In this document: positions 24,681-33,371 of the stretch, in pieces
Position numbering within the stretch: position 1 is the stretch's first letter
Layout: the number at the start of each line of letters is the position of its first letter
Source: Desulfarculaceae bacterium
GTDB lineage: Bacteria; Desulfobacterota; Desulfarculia; Desulfarculales; Desulfarculaceae
Direction of reading: 5' to 3'
DNA: 64,000 nucleotides
NCBI GenBank assembly: GCA_020444545.1
Contig: JAHLKT010000005.1
Coordinates: forward strand, 1-64,000
Notes under the pieces: model-generated
What the model saw: the letters and a program-made list of their open reading frames with translations, nothing else
Databases searched by the model: none
What the model was told of the DNA's origin: nothing
Program-made: the position numbers and the translations under genes

Positions 24681-25226
24681 ATGGACCTCAGCCAAGCCGA
24701 GGTGCTCTTCGACGCATCCCAGATCGCCGGGCAGCTCGACGCCATGGCCCGGGACATCGCCGCCGGCGAGGGCGAGGCCGGGGATCTTTGCCTGGTGGGC
24801 ATCCGCACCGGGGGGGCGGTGCTGGCCAAGCGCTTGCAGGCGCTTTTGGAGAGCATTTTGGGCGCGCCGCCGGACACCGGGATCATGGACATCACCCTGT
24901 ACCGCGACGACTGGACCATGCTGCACAAGCGCCCCAAGGTGGGCACCACCGAGATCGCCTTTGACATCGAGGAGCGCCGGGTGGTGCTGGTGGACGACGT
25001 GCTCTACACCGGCCGCACGGTGCGCGCCGCCTTGGACGAGCTGATGGATTTCGGGCGCGCCCGGCGCATCGAGCTGGCCGTGCTCATCGACCGGGGGGGC
25101 CGGGAACTGCCCATCCAGGCCGACTACCGGGGGGCTCGGGCCGAGGGGGGGCCGGATCAAGTCATGGAAGTGCTGCTGGTCGAGGAGGGGCACCCCCGCG
25201 ACCAGGTGGTGCGCCTGCCCCGCTAG
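24681..25226 (+). CDS. pyrR: Bifunctional PyrR: pyrimidine operon attenuator / uracil phosphoribosyltransferase
   Basis: A 181-residue type I phosphoribosyltransferase. The PRPP-binding loop is VVLVDDVLYTGRTVRAAL, preceded by LVGIRTGGAVLAKRL and DITLYRDDWT, all hallmarks of PyrR. PyrR binds UMP and pyr mRNA to control transcription of pyrimidine genes and can make UMP from uracil. No pyr genes are adjacent, so any RNA target lies elsewhere. Length is normal for the family. Confidence 0.92.
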   Translation: MDLSQAEVLFDASQIAGQLDAMARDIAAGEGEAGDLCLVGIRTGGAVLAKRLQALLESILGAPPDTGIMDITLYRDDWTMLHKRPKVGTTEIAFDIEERRVVLVDDVLYTGRTVRAALDELMDFGRARRIELAVLIDRGGRELPIQADYRGARAEGGPDQVMEVLLVEEGHPRDQVVRLPR

Positions 25227-25321
25227 CCCTCCAAAACCGCTCCAAAACAAGTCTTGTGATGATTACAGGGCCTTGGGCGTGCATGAGGGTTCATTCACTA
25301 TTATTGTTGCCAAGAAAGAAA

Positions 25322-25352
25322 TTGACAGCCTATAGCAAATGTGTATACACAT
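25322..25352 (+). promoter_or_regulatory. Promoter with overlapping palindromic operator for the Flx/Hdr operon
   Basis: TTGACA (25322-25327), a 16-base spacer and TATACA (25344-25349) form a plausible sigma-70 promoter about 95 bases before the hdrA start. A perfect 14-bp palindrome ATGTGTATACACAT (25339-25352) covers the -10 region, so a dimeric repressor bound there would block transcription. It is not a standard Rex site, which has eight bases between TGTG and CACA; here there are four. Confidence 0.55.
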
Positions 25353-25448
25353 AGTACCTTGTGAAGAGGGCTACAACCCCCCTTATACGTGGAAAATCTA
25401 TGGATTTTCTTCCTTTAGGGCAAACCATTAGAAAGCCAGAGGAAGCTC

Positions 25449-28400
25449 ATGGCAGCAGCCAAGCAAGTCACCGGCGCGGTGATGGTCGTGGGTGGCGGCA
25501 TCGCGGGAATGCAAGCCGCCCTAGACCTGGCCAATTCCGGCTACTACGTCTATTTGGTAGAAAAGAGCCCGGCCATTGGTGGGGTCATGTCCCAGTTGGA
25601 CAAGACCTTCCCCACCAATGACTGTGCAATGTGAATTATCTCCCCTAAACTGGTCGAGGTCGGCCGGCACATCAACATAGAGCTCCTGACCAACTCCGAG
25701 GTTCAGGAAATCGAAGGGGACGAGGGCAACTTCACGGTTAAGGTTGCCATGCATCCCCGCTTCATCGACATGGACAAGTGCATCGCCTGCGGCGCGTGCT
25801 ACGACAAATGCCCCAAGCGCATCCCCAACGAGTACAACGAGGGGTTGGACAAGCGCAAGGCGGCCTATGTGCGTTACGCCCAGGCGGTTCCGCTGAAATA
25901 CTCCATCGACAAAGACAACTGCATCTACTTCCAGAAGGGCAAGTGTAAGGCTTGCCAGAAGTTCTGCCCCACCGGGGCGGTGGACTTCGAGATGCAGGAG
26001 GATAACCGGGAGCTGAAGGTCGGTTCGGTGATCATCAGCGCCGGGTTCCGTCCCTTTGATCCCAGCCCCTATGCGCAGTACTCCTACGCCAACTTCCCCA
26101 ACGTGGTGACGGCGCTGGAGTTCGAGCGCATCCTGGCCGCCAGCGGCCCCTGGATGGGCCACCTGGTGCGGCCCTCCGACGAGGCCGAGCCCAAGAAGAT
26201 CGCCTGGATCCAGTGCGTTGGCTCCCGCGACATCAACGCCTGCGACCATCCCTACTGCTCGGCGGTGTGCTGCATGTACGCCATCAAGGAGGCGGTGATC
26301 GCCAAGGAGCACTCCAAGACGGACTTGGACGCGGCCATCTTCTATATGGACATGCGCACCTTCGGCAAGGACTTCGAGCGCTACTACGACAACGCCAAGG
26401 AAGATGGGGTGCGCTTCATCCGCAGCCGCATCCACTCCATCAGCCAGCTCGATAACAAGTCCTTGCAGATCGAATACGCCACCGAGGACGGCCAGGCTCT
26501 GCTGGAAGAGTTCGACATGGTGGTATTGAGCCAGGGCTTGGAGGTCTCGCCCGAGACCGCGGCCATGTGCCGCCAGCTGGGCATCGAGCTCAACAGCACC
26601 AGCTTCATCGACGTGGATTCCTTCGCGCCGGTGTCCACCAGCCGTCCGGGGGTCTATGTCTGCGGCGCCTTGGCCGGGCCCAAGGACATCCCGCTCAGCG
26701 TGATGGAGGCCTCGGCGGCGGCTTGCGCCGCGGCGGGCAACCTCTCCAGCGCCCGGGGCAGCATGACCAAGGAACAGGTCATCCCCGAGCAGCAGCAGGT
26801 GGCCGGCGACCAGCCCAAGGTGGGCGTGTTCGTCTGCTCCTGCGGCATCAACATCGCGGGCGTGGTGGACGTGGCCGGGGTGGTGGAATACGCCAAGACC
26901 CTGCCCTACGTCACCTACGTGGAGAACAACCTGTTCTCCTGCTCGCAGGACACCCAAGACAAGATCGCGGCCACGGTCAAGGAACAGGGCCTCAACCGCG
27001 TGGTGGTGGCCGCCTGCACCCCGCGCACCCACGAGCCCCTGTTCCAGGAGACCCTGGTGGCGGCCGGCCTGAACAAGTACCTGTTCGAGATGGCCAACAT
27101 CCGCAACCAGGACTCCTGGGTGCATTCGGACCAGCCCGAGATGGCCACCGAGAAGGCCAAGGACCTGGTCCGCATGGCCGTGGCCAAGGCCGCGCTGCTC
27201 AGCCCCTTGCAGGAGGTGCAGCTGGAGGTCGACCCGGGCGCCATGGTCATCGGCGGCGGCCTGGCCGGCATGAACGCGGCCCTGGAGCTGGCCAAGCAGG
27301 GCTACTCCTGCCACCTGGTGGAGCGCGACAACGCCCTGGGCGGCAACGCCCGCTCCTTGCGCGCCACGGCCAAGGGCGAGGACGTGGCTTCCTACCTGGC
27401 CGAGCTGACCGAAAAGGTGGAGAACGAGCCTCTGATCACCACCCACCTGGGCTCGGTGATCAAGGACGTGGACGGCTTCGTGGGCAACTTCAAAACCACC
27501 CTGGCCGGCGACTCCGGCGAGGAGGTGGTGGAGCACGGGGTGGCCATCATCGCCACCGGCGCGGCCGAGTACAAGCCCAACGAATACGCCTACGGCAGCC
27601 ATCCCAAGGTGATGACCCACCTGGAGATGGACGACGGGCTCGTCTCCGGAGAGTTGGACCCCAAGAAGGTCAACTCCCTGGTGCTGATCCAGTGCGTGGG
27701 CTCCCGCGAGCCCGAGCGCCCCTACTGCTCCAAGGTCTGCTGCACCCACTCGGTGGAGACGGCGCTGCACTTCAAGGAGGAGAACCCCGAGTGCCAGGTG
27801 GTGATCCTCTACCGCGACATCCGCACCTTCGGCGAGCGCGAGCTCTTGTACAAGGAGGCCCGCTCCAAGGGCGTCTTGTTCGTGCGCTACGACGTGGACC
27901 AGAAGCCCGTGGTGGAAGCCGACGGCGACGGCCTCAAGGTGGCGGTGCGCGACCACGTGCTGGGCCGCGAGCTCCTCATCGAGGCCGACCTGGTGGGGCT
28001 GGCCACGGCCATCACCAGCCACAAGGCCACGGACCTGGCCCAGATGTTCAAGGTGTCCATGGACGCCGACGGCTGGTTCCTGGAGGCCCACCAGAAGCTC
28101 CGCCCGGTGGACTTCGCCACCGACGGCGTGTTCATGGCCGGCCTGTGCCATTATCCCAAGCCCATCGAAGAGGCGGTGGCCCAGGCCCAGGCTTCGGTGG
28201 CCCGCGCGGTGACGGTGCTCTCCAGCAAGGAGATGATGCTGCCGGGCACCGTGGCCGTCATCGAGCAGAACAAGTGCGTGGGCTGCGGGGTGTGCTGGAC
28301 GGTGTGCCCCTACCAGGCCATCAGCCAGGACGAGAACGGCCTGGCCGTGGTCAACGAGGCCCTGTGCAAGGGCTGCGGCACCTGCGTTGCTTCCTGCCGC

Positions 28401-28466
28401 TCGGGCGCACCCAACCTGCGCGGCTTCACCAACCAGGGCGTCATGGCCCAGATCATGGCTCTGTAG
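25449..28466 (+). CDS. hdrA: Selenocysteine-containing HdrA, double-flavin form
   Basis: A 1005-residue flavoprotein read through an in-frame TGA at codon 62 (25632-25634). The context [14 protein letters not shown] matches NDCxMCxxxPK of HdrA, so Sec replaces a cluster-binding Cys; a SECIS-like hairpin follows. The protein is a tandem. The first half has the FAD motif [17 protein letters not shown] and two ferredoxin clusters ([12 protein letters not shown] near 114; CKACQKFCP). After [15 protein letters not shown] (about 459) there is a second FAD motif [16 protein letters not shown] (about 598) lacking the Sec/Cys motif. C-terminal ferredoxin clusters ([23 protein letters not shown]) end the chain. 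HdrA is the bifurcating subunit that splits electron pairs from NADH or hydrogen between ferredoxin and a disulfide-type acceptor. The ATG follows AGAGGAA. First gene of the operon. Confidence 0.92.
25650..25667 (+). other. SECIS-like hairpin of hdrA
   Basis: CTGGTCG pairs with CGGCCGG (7 bp, two G-U) around an AGGT loop. The loop begins 23 bases after the UGA, within the range used by bacterial SelB, and carries the GU expected in the apical loop. Confidence 0.7.
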
Positions 28467-28487
28467 CAGATAGGACGGTACGGTTCC

Positions 28488-28928
28488 ATGAGCGATAATT
28501 CCCAGTTCCAACCACGCATCGCGGCGTTCCTGTGCAACTGGTGCTCCTACGGCGCGGCCGACCTCGCCGGGGTGAGCCGGTTGCAGTACCCGCCCAATAT
28601 TCACGTGATACGCATCCCCTGCACCGGCCGCATGAGCCCCAAGTTCATCTTGCAGGCCTTCCGCCAGGGAGTCGACGGAGTGTGGGTCAGCGGCTGACAC
28701 CCGGGCGATTGCCACTATATTGCTGGCAACCTCTTCGCCCGGCGGCGGTTCGCCGTCCTCAAGAATCTCCTGGAGTACGTTGGCATTGAACCCGGTCGGC
28801 TGCATTTCAGCTGGATCTCATCCGCCGAGGCCACCAAGTTCCAAGACACGGTGATCGAGGTGACCGAGTCGGTCAAGGCTCTGGGCCCGGCCAAGCACAT
28901 GATCAAAGACGTCCGGAAGGTGGCCTGA
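28488..28928 (+). CDS. flxD: Selenocysteine-containing MvhD/FlxD-like electron-transfer subunit
   Basis: A 146-residue 2Fe-2S protein read through TGA at codon 70 (28695-28697). The peptide VWVSG-U-HPGDCHY corresponds to the GCHPGDCHY motif of MvhD, so Sec replaces a cluster ligand; the methanogen homologue VhuD is likewise a selenoprotein. The N-terminus [20 protein letters not shown] and [13 protein letters not shown] are typical. The subunit passes electrons from the NADH- or hydrogen-oxidising module to HdrA. Stopping at 75 residues, as the DNA would without Sec, would remove half the domain. Its stop overlaps the next start (TGATG). Confidence 0.92.
28709..28729 (+). other. SECIS-like hairpin of the MvhD/FlxD gene
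   Basis: TTGCCA pairs perfectly with TGGCAA around a nine-base loop that begins 18 bases after the UGA. An outer GGCGA/TCGCC helix with a bulge can extend it (28704-28739). The loop lacks an obvious GGU, so this is the weakest of the three. Confidence 0.5.
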
Positions 28929-29890
28929 TGGAAGCGGTGGCTGAAAAAATCAGGGAAGCCGCGGCCAAGCTACTCAGCGAAGGCAAGGTGGATTGCGTGA
29001 TCGGCTATGCCCAGGGCACGGTGCCCATGCGCGACTACCCCTACTTCGCCTACACCCCGGAAGAAGCCCAAAACCTGACTTGGTCGCCCTTTTGCTGTAA
29101 CAACCTGGCCAACTTTTTGATCCGCCGCCCCAAGGGCGAGATCGGCAAGGTGGCCATCGTGGCCCAGGGCTGCGTGAGCCGCAGCATCGTGGGGCTGATT
29201 AAGGAAAACCAGATCGCCCGCGAGGATGTCTACATCCTGGGCGTGCCCAGCCCGGGCATGGTGGACCGCCGCAAGGTGGCCGAGCGCTTCCCGCTGAAAA
29301 CCATCACCGAGGTGACGGTGGACGGCGAGGATCTCATCGTCAAGGGCAACGGTTTCGAGGAGCGCATCTCCCAGAAGGAAGTGCGCCGCGACAACTGCTA
29401 CACCTGCGTGCAGCGCAACCCGGTGATCGTCGACGAGATGATGGCCGAGGAGGGCCCCTCCGACTGGGGCGGCAACATCGACGCGGTGGCCGCGCCCTGG
29501 GAGAAGCTCGAGCCGGCCCAGCGCTGGGAAGCCTTCATCGACGAGGTCGACTCCTGCATCCGCTGCTACGCCTGCCGGGACGCCTGCCCCCTGTGCTACT
29601 GCCACGTGTGCTTCGTGGACGAGTCCATGCCCCAGTGGTGCGGCAAAACCCAAGACGAGGCCGACGTGGCCACCTTCCATATCCTGAGGGCCTTCCACTG
29701 CGCCGGCCGCTGCACCGACTGCGGGGCCTGCGAGAGCGCCTGCCCCCAGGGCATCAAGGTGCGCCGCTTCACCAGCAAGATCGAGAAGGACGTCCGCGAG
29801 CTCTACGGATACTCGCCGGGCATGGACCTGGAAGAGACGCCGCCCCTGAGCGTCTATCGGCCCAACGATCCCCAGGAATTCATCAAGTAG
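28928..29890 (+). CDS. FlxC/FrhB-like iron-sulfur subunit of the Flx/Hdr complex
   Basis: A 320-residue protein. The N-terminal two thirds resemble FrhB-type subunits (GYAQGTVPMRDYPYFAYTPE, then FCCNNLANFLIR). The C-terminal third has two cysteine-rich ferredoxin motifs, CIRCYACRDACPLCYCHVCF and CTDCGACESACPQGI, enough for two 4Fe-4S clusters. It lies between the MvhD-like and HydB-like genes and overlaps the former by one base. By position it would be FlxC of the FlxABCD-HdrABC complex, wiring electrons between flavin and Hdr modules. The exact subunit name is uncertain. Confidence 0.75.
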   Translation: MEAVAEKIREAAAKLLSEGKVDCVIGYAQGTVPMRDYPYFAYTPEEAQNLTWSPFCCNNLANFLIRRPKGEIGKVAIVAQGCVSRSIVGLIKENQIAREDVYILGVPSPGMVDRRKVAERFPLKTITEVTVDGEDLIVKGNGFEERISQKEVRRDNCYTCVQRNPVIVDEMMAEEGPSDWGGNIDAVAAPWEKLEPAQRWEAFIDEVDSCIRCYACRDACPLCYCHVCFVDESMPQWCGKTQDEADVATFHILRAFHCAGRCTDCGACESACPQGIKVRRFTSKIEKDVRELYGYSPGMDLEETPPLSVYRPNDPQEFIK

Positions 29891-29902
29891 GAAGGCTTAG
29901 CC

Positions 29903-30931
29903 ATGGCTGACAAGATACTGGCCAAAGACAAGCTGGCCGACTTCCTGGGCAAACTGCAGGCCGATTACGAGGTCTACGCGCCCCAGGAGGTGGAAGGCAA
30001 GGCCCAATGGGCCCCCTTGGAGGACGCCGGCAAGGCCCTCTGGGAGTTTTCCAACACCAGCATGAGCCCCAAGGACTTCTTCTTCCCCCAGACCGAAGTC
30101 CTGATGCGCTTCAAGAACGTCCAGGACCACGAGAGCGGGATGGTCATGGAGGCCGAGCCGCCCCTGGACAAAAAACGCCTGCTTCTTAACATCCGTCCCT
30201 GCGACGCCAAGGCCTTCCAGGTCCTGGACCTGATCTTCGTGCAGGACGAGATGACCAACGACCTGTACTGGAAGGACAAGCGGGACATGACCACCCTGGT
30301 GGGCCTGGCCTGCTCCGATCCTTGCCCCAGCTGCTTCTGCACCTCCATGAACTGCGGCCCCGCCTCCACCACCGGCCTGGACGCCCTGCTGTTCGACCTG
30401 GGCGACAAGCTCCTGGTGCGCTCCCTGACCGAAAAGGGCGAGGCCGTGGCCGAGGGCCTGGACGACGCCGCCGAGGGCGACACCGCCGCGGCCGCCGAGC
30501 AGGCAACCACCGCCGAGGGCAAGATCAGCTCTTCGGTGGGCATGGACAACGTGAACTCGCGCTCGGTGATGGAGCTCTACGAGGCGGGCATGTGGGACCG
30601 GGTGTTCGAGAACTGCCTCAACTGCGGCACCTGCACCTACGTCTGCCCCACCTGCCACTGCTTCGACATTCAGGACGAGACCCAGGGCACCGAGGGCCGC
30701 CGGGTGCGCAACTGGGACAATTGCATGAGCTGGCTGTTCACCATGCACGGCACCGGCCACAACCCCCGGGGCACCAAGAAAGACCGGGTGCGCCAGCGGT
30801 TCATGCACAAGTTCAAGTACATTCCGGTCAAGCGCGGCGGCGAGATCGGCTGCGTCGGTTGCGGGCGGTGTGTGGTGCTCTGCCCGGTGAACATCGACGT
30901 GCGCCGCGTCGTCAACGACATGAACGCTTAG
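29903..30931 (+). CDS. flxB: FlxB / HydB-AsrA-like iron-sulfur subunit
   Basis: A 342-residue protein of the family of sulfhydrogenase beta subunit and anaerobic sulfite reductase subunit A. It shows NIRPCDAKAFQVLD, CSDPCPSCFCTSMNCGP, and two ferredoxin motifs CLNCGTCTYVCPTCHCFDI and CVGCGRCVVLCP near the C-terminus. A low-complexity Ala/Glu/Thr stretch (about residues 185-205) is inserted before the first ferredoxin motif. It would carry electrons from the FAD subunit encoded next. Start has a nearby AGGAAGG. Confidence 0.85.
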   Translation: MADKILAKDKLADFLGKLQADYEVYAPQEVEGKAQWAPLEDAGKALWEFSNTSMSPKDFFFPQTEVLMRFKNVQDHESGMVMEAEPPLDKKRLLLNIRPCDAKAFQVLDLIFVQDEMTNDLYWKDKRDMTTLVGLACSDPCPSCFCTSMNCGPASTTGLDALLFDLGDKLLVRSLTEKGEAVAEGLDDAAEGDTAAAAEQATTAEGKISSSVGMDNVNSRSVMELYEAGMWDRVFENCLNCGTCTYVCPTCHCFDIQDETQGTEGRRVRNWDNCMSWLFTMHGTGHNPRGTKKDRVRQRFMHKFKYIPVKRGGEIGCVGCGRCVVLCPVNIDVRRVVNDMNA

Positions 30932-30949
30932 CGCAAAGGCCAAGAAGTT

Positions 30950-31789
30950 ATGCGTAACACATACGTTCCCTATCCGGTCCGCATAAAGAAGGCCGAGGTG
31001 GCCACCGAGGACAAGCAGCTGAAGACCTTTCTCCTGGAGTTCATCAACGAGCAGGAGGGCGAGGACTTCAACTACATCCCCGGTCAGTTCGCCGAGCTGA
31101 GCGTTTCGGGCTACGGCGAGATCCCCATCGGCATAGCCAGTAGCCCCACCGAGGGCAACGACCTCTTGTTCACGGTGAACAAGGTGGGCAGCGTGTCCAC
31201 CCAACTGCACAACATGAACGAGGGCGACATCATGGGCGTGCGGGGTCCGCTGGGCAACAGCTACCCCCTCAAGGAGATGGAGGGCAAGAACATCGTCATC
31301 GTGGCCGGCGGCTTCGCGGTGACCACCCTGCGCTCCACCATGATCTGGCTGCTGGACCCGGCCAACCGCTCCAAATACGGCGACATCACCTTTATCTACG
31401 GCGCGCGCACCCCGGGCCTGCTGCTCTATGAAGACGAGTGGCGTTCCTGGCGGGAAAGCGGCCAGGCCAACGTGAACATCACCATCGACCGCGAGGCCGA
31501 GGGGTGGGACGGCCTGGTGGGCTTCGTGCCCACGGTTTGCGAAGAGGTGGCCCCCAAGCCCGACGACGCGGTGGCCCTTATCTGCGGCCCGCCGGTGATG
31601 ATCCGCTTTACCCAGCCGGTGTTCGACAAGCTGGGCTGGCAGCCCGAGCAGATCGTGATGAGCCTGGAGAACCGCATGAAGTGCGGTATCGGCATTTGCG
31701 GCCGCTGCAACGTGGGGCCGGAGTATGTCTGCAAGGACGGCCCGGTCTTCACCAAAGCCCATCTGGACCAGCTTCCCAAGGAATACTAG
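30950..31789 (+). CDS. flxA: FlxA / HydG-AsrB-like FAD-NAD(P)H oxidoreductase subunit
   Basis: A 279-residue ferredoxin-NADP reductase-like protein. The FAD-binding strand is YIPGQFAELSVSGYGEIPIG followed by IASSP; NAD(P) binding is suggested by VAGGFAVTTLRSTMIWLL and FIYGARTPG. A C-terminal 2Fe-2S motif CGIGICGRCNVGPEYVCKDG closes the chain, as in sulfhydrogenase gamma subunits. It is the site of pyridine nucleotide oxidation or reduction in the Flx module. Its stop is followed by a strong hairpin. Confidence 0.88.
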   Translation: MRNTYVPYPVRIKKAEVATEDKQLKTFLLEFINEQEGEDFNYIPGQFAELSVSGYGEIPIGIASSPTEGNDLLFTVNKVGSVSTQLHNMNEGDIMGVRGPLGNSYPLKEMEGKNIVIVAGGFAVTTLRSTMIWLLDPANRSKYGDITFIYGARTPGLLLYEDEWRSWRESGQANVNITIDREAEGWDGLVGFVPTVCEEVAPKPDDAVALICGPPVMIRFTQPVFDKLGWQPEQIVMSLENRMKCGIGICGRCNVGPEYVCKDGPVFTKAHLDQLPKEY

Positions 31790-31796
31790 GAGACGC

Positions 31797-31844
31797 AATC
31801 CCGGCCCGGAGACATCGATAAAAGTTTGCTTCCGGGCCGGGATT
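31797..31844 (+). terminator. Strong hairpin between flxA and the HdrC-HdrB fusion gene
   Basis: A perfect 14-bp stem (31797-31810 with 31831-31844) closes a 20-base loop. No T-run follows, so partial termination or RNA protection is more likely than full stop. The next gene starts 138 bases further on, after a second GC-rich inverted stretch (31879-31914). Confidence 0.6.
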
Positions 31845-31981
31845 GATATAGGTTAACAATGAATGAATGCCCGGCTGCGCGGTAAGCTATAGGCTTTTCG
31901 GGCCGGCAACCCAGCACAAGCAGCGGGCGGGGCGATAGTCGACTAAGCGGCTTCCCGTCCGGTCATTCTGGGAGAGGATGA

Positions 31982-33298
31982 ATGAGCCAAGAGCCGATCA
32001 AACTGGGCAAACGCGAGTCCAAACTGCGCGTGGACCCCAAATGGGCCGATGTGTGCCTCACCTGCGGCACCTGCGCCGGCGGCTGTCCCGTCACCGGCGT
32101 CGACGGCATGGACCCCCGCAAGGCGGTGCGCATGGCCGCCCTGGGGCTTGACGACGAACTGATCAACTCCCGCTTCCCCTGGGTCTGCACCCTGTGCGGG
32201 CGCTGCGAGCGCGCCTGCCCCATGGGCGTGGAGATCCTGGCCATGATGCGCACCGCGCGCGGCCTGCGTGAGCGGGACAAGGTGCCCGGACCGATCCACA
32301 AGGGCACCATGATGTCCATGGAGCGGGGCAACAACCTGGGTATCCCCTACGACGACTGGCTGTTCCTGCTGGCCGACATGTCCAAGGAGATGGAAGACGA
32401 GGGCTTCCCCGGCTTCTACGTTCCGGTGGACAAGGTGGGCGCCCGGGTCATCTCCACGGTGAACTCCAAGGAGCCCTTCGGCGAGCCGGACGACATGAAG
32501 TTCTGGTGGAAGATCTACTACGCCGCCCATGAGAGCTGGACCGTTTCCAGCGAGAACTGGGAGGGCGTTACCTGGGGCCTGTTCGGCGGGGACGACGAGT
32601 CCATGAAGGAGCAGGCGCGGCGGGTCTTGGAGAACGCCCGCAAGGTGAAAGCCGAGGTGCTTCTCCTACCCGAGTGAGGCCACGCGTACTTTGGAACTAG
32701 GCTTAGTTTCAAAAAGTGGTTCCCCGAGGTCTTCGAAGAGTTCAAGGTTATGAACATCTTCGAGCTGATGATGGAATACATTAAGGAAGGCCGGGTCAAG
32801 ATCGACCGCGAGAAGTTCGCGGGCAAGCTTGCCACCGTGCACGACCCCTGCAACTACGGCCGCAAGAGCGAGAAGGCCTTTGGCAAGGCCTACTACGACG
32901 AGATCCGCTGGATCACCGACCAGATTTGCGACACCTGGGTGGACACCTATCCCACCAGGGAAAACAACTTCTGCTGCGGCGCGGGCGGCGGCGCCTGGGC
33001 CATGCCCTACACCAACGAGCGCCTCTACTACGGCCGCAAGAAGGCCGAGCAGATCGAGCAGACCGGGGCCGAGATCGTGGTGGCCCCCTGCCACAACTGC
33101 CGCGACCAGATCATGAAGGCCTTGACCAAGGAGTATGATCTGGAGATCGAAACCTTCTACCTCTGGGAACTGCTGGCCGAAGCCATTATAGTAGAGCCCT
33201 GGAGCGAGGAAGAGGTCGAGAAGGCCCACGCCGAGGCCGAGGCCCAGTGGGAGCACTTCGGGGTCGAGCTGGACGACGACTGGGAGCCCCCCGAATAG
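31982..33298 (+). CDS. Selenocysteine-containing HdrC-HdrB fusion (HdrD-like) subunit
   Basis: A 438-residue protein read through TGA at codon 232 (32675-32677). The N-terminal HdrC-like half has two 4Fe-4S motifs, CLTCGTCAGGCPVTG and CTLCGRCERACPMG. The C-terminal half is one CCG domain: LPE-U-GHAYFG, HDPCNYGR, NNFCCGAGGG and APCHNC. In the family the first position is Cys (PECGHA), so Sec replaces a ligand of the noncubane-type cluster. The frame continues with perfect domain structure past the UGA to 33298. HdrB/HdrD-type subunits reduce a disulfide; in sulfate reducers the partner may be a DsrC-like protein. It ends at a strong terminator. Confidence 0.9.
32690..32713 (+). other. SECIS-like hairpin of the HdrC-HdrB fusion gene
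   Basis: TTTGGAACTA pairs with TAGTTTCAAA (10 bp, one G-U) around a GGCT loop that begins 23 bases after the UGA. The length, distance and G-rich small loop fit a bacterial SECIS element well. Confidence 0.75.
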
Positions 33299-33322
33299 GC
33301 ATCTGACCCAACAAGCAACCCT

Positions 33323-33360
33323 CAGGGGCCGCTCCATCCGGGGCGGCCCCTGATCTTTTT
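33323..33360 (+). terminator. Terminator of the Flx/Hdr operon
   Basis: CAGGGGCCGC (33323-33332) pairs with GCGGCCCCTG (33343-33352), followed by ATCTTTTT. A standard Rho-independent terminator. Confidence 0.9.
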
Positions 33361-33371
33361 GGGAGCAAGGC

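Noticed and set aside
25339-25352. Rex repressor site
   Set aside because: Rex half-sites TGTG and CACA should be eight bases apart; here there are four.
25521-28805. Very long minus-strand open frame (1094 codons) opposite hdrA
   Set aside because: It is the antisense of a gene with clear HdrA motifs; its His/Leu/Ala-rich translation is typical of GC-rich shadow frames and has no domain.
29897-31798. Long minus-strand open frame (633 codons) opposite flxB and flxA
   Set aside because: Antisense shadow of two genes with clear iron-sulfur and FAD motifs; low-complexity translation.
25449-33298. hdrA, the MvhD-like gene and the HdrC-HdrB gene as pseudogenes broken by stop codons
   Set aside because: All three stops are TGA, all replace a family cysteine, and each is followed by a hairpin at SECIS distance; three such coincidences in one operon argue for selenocysteine.
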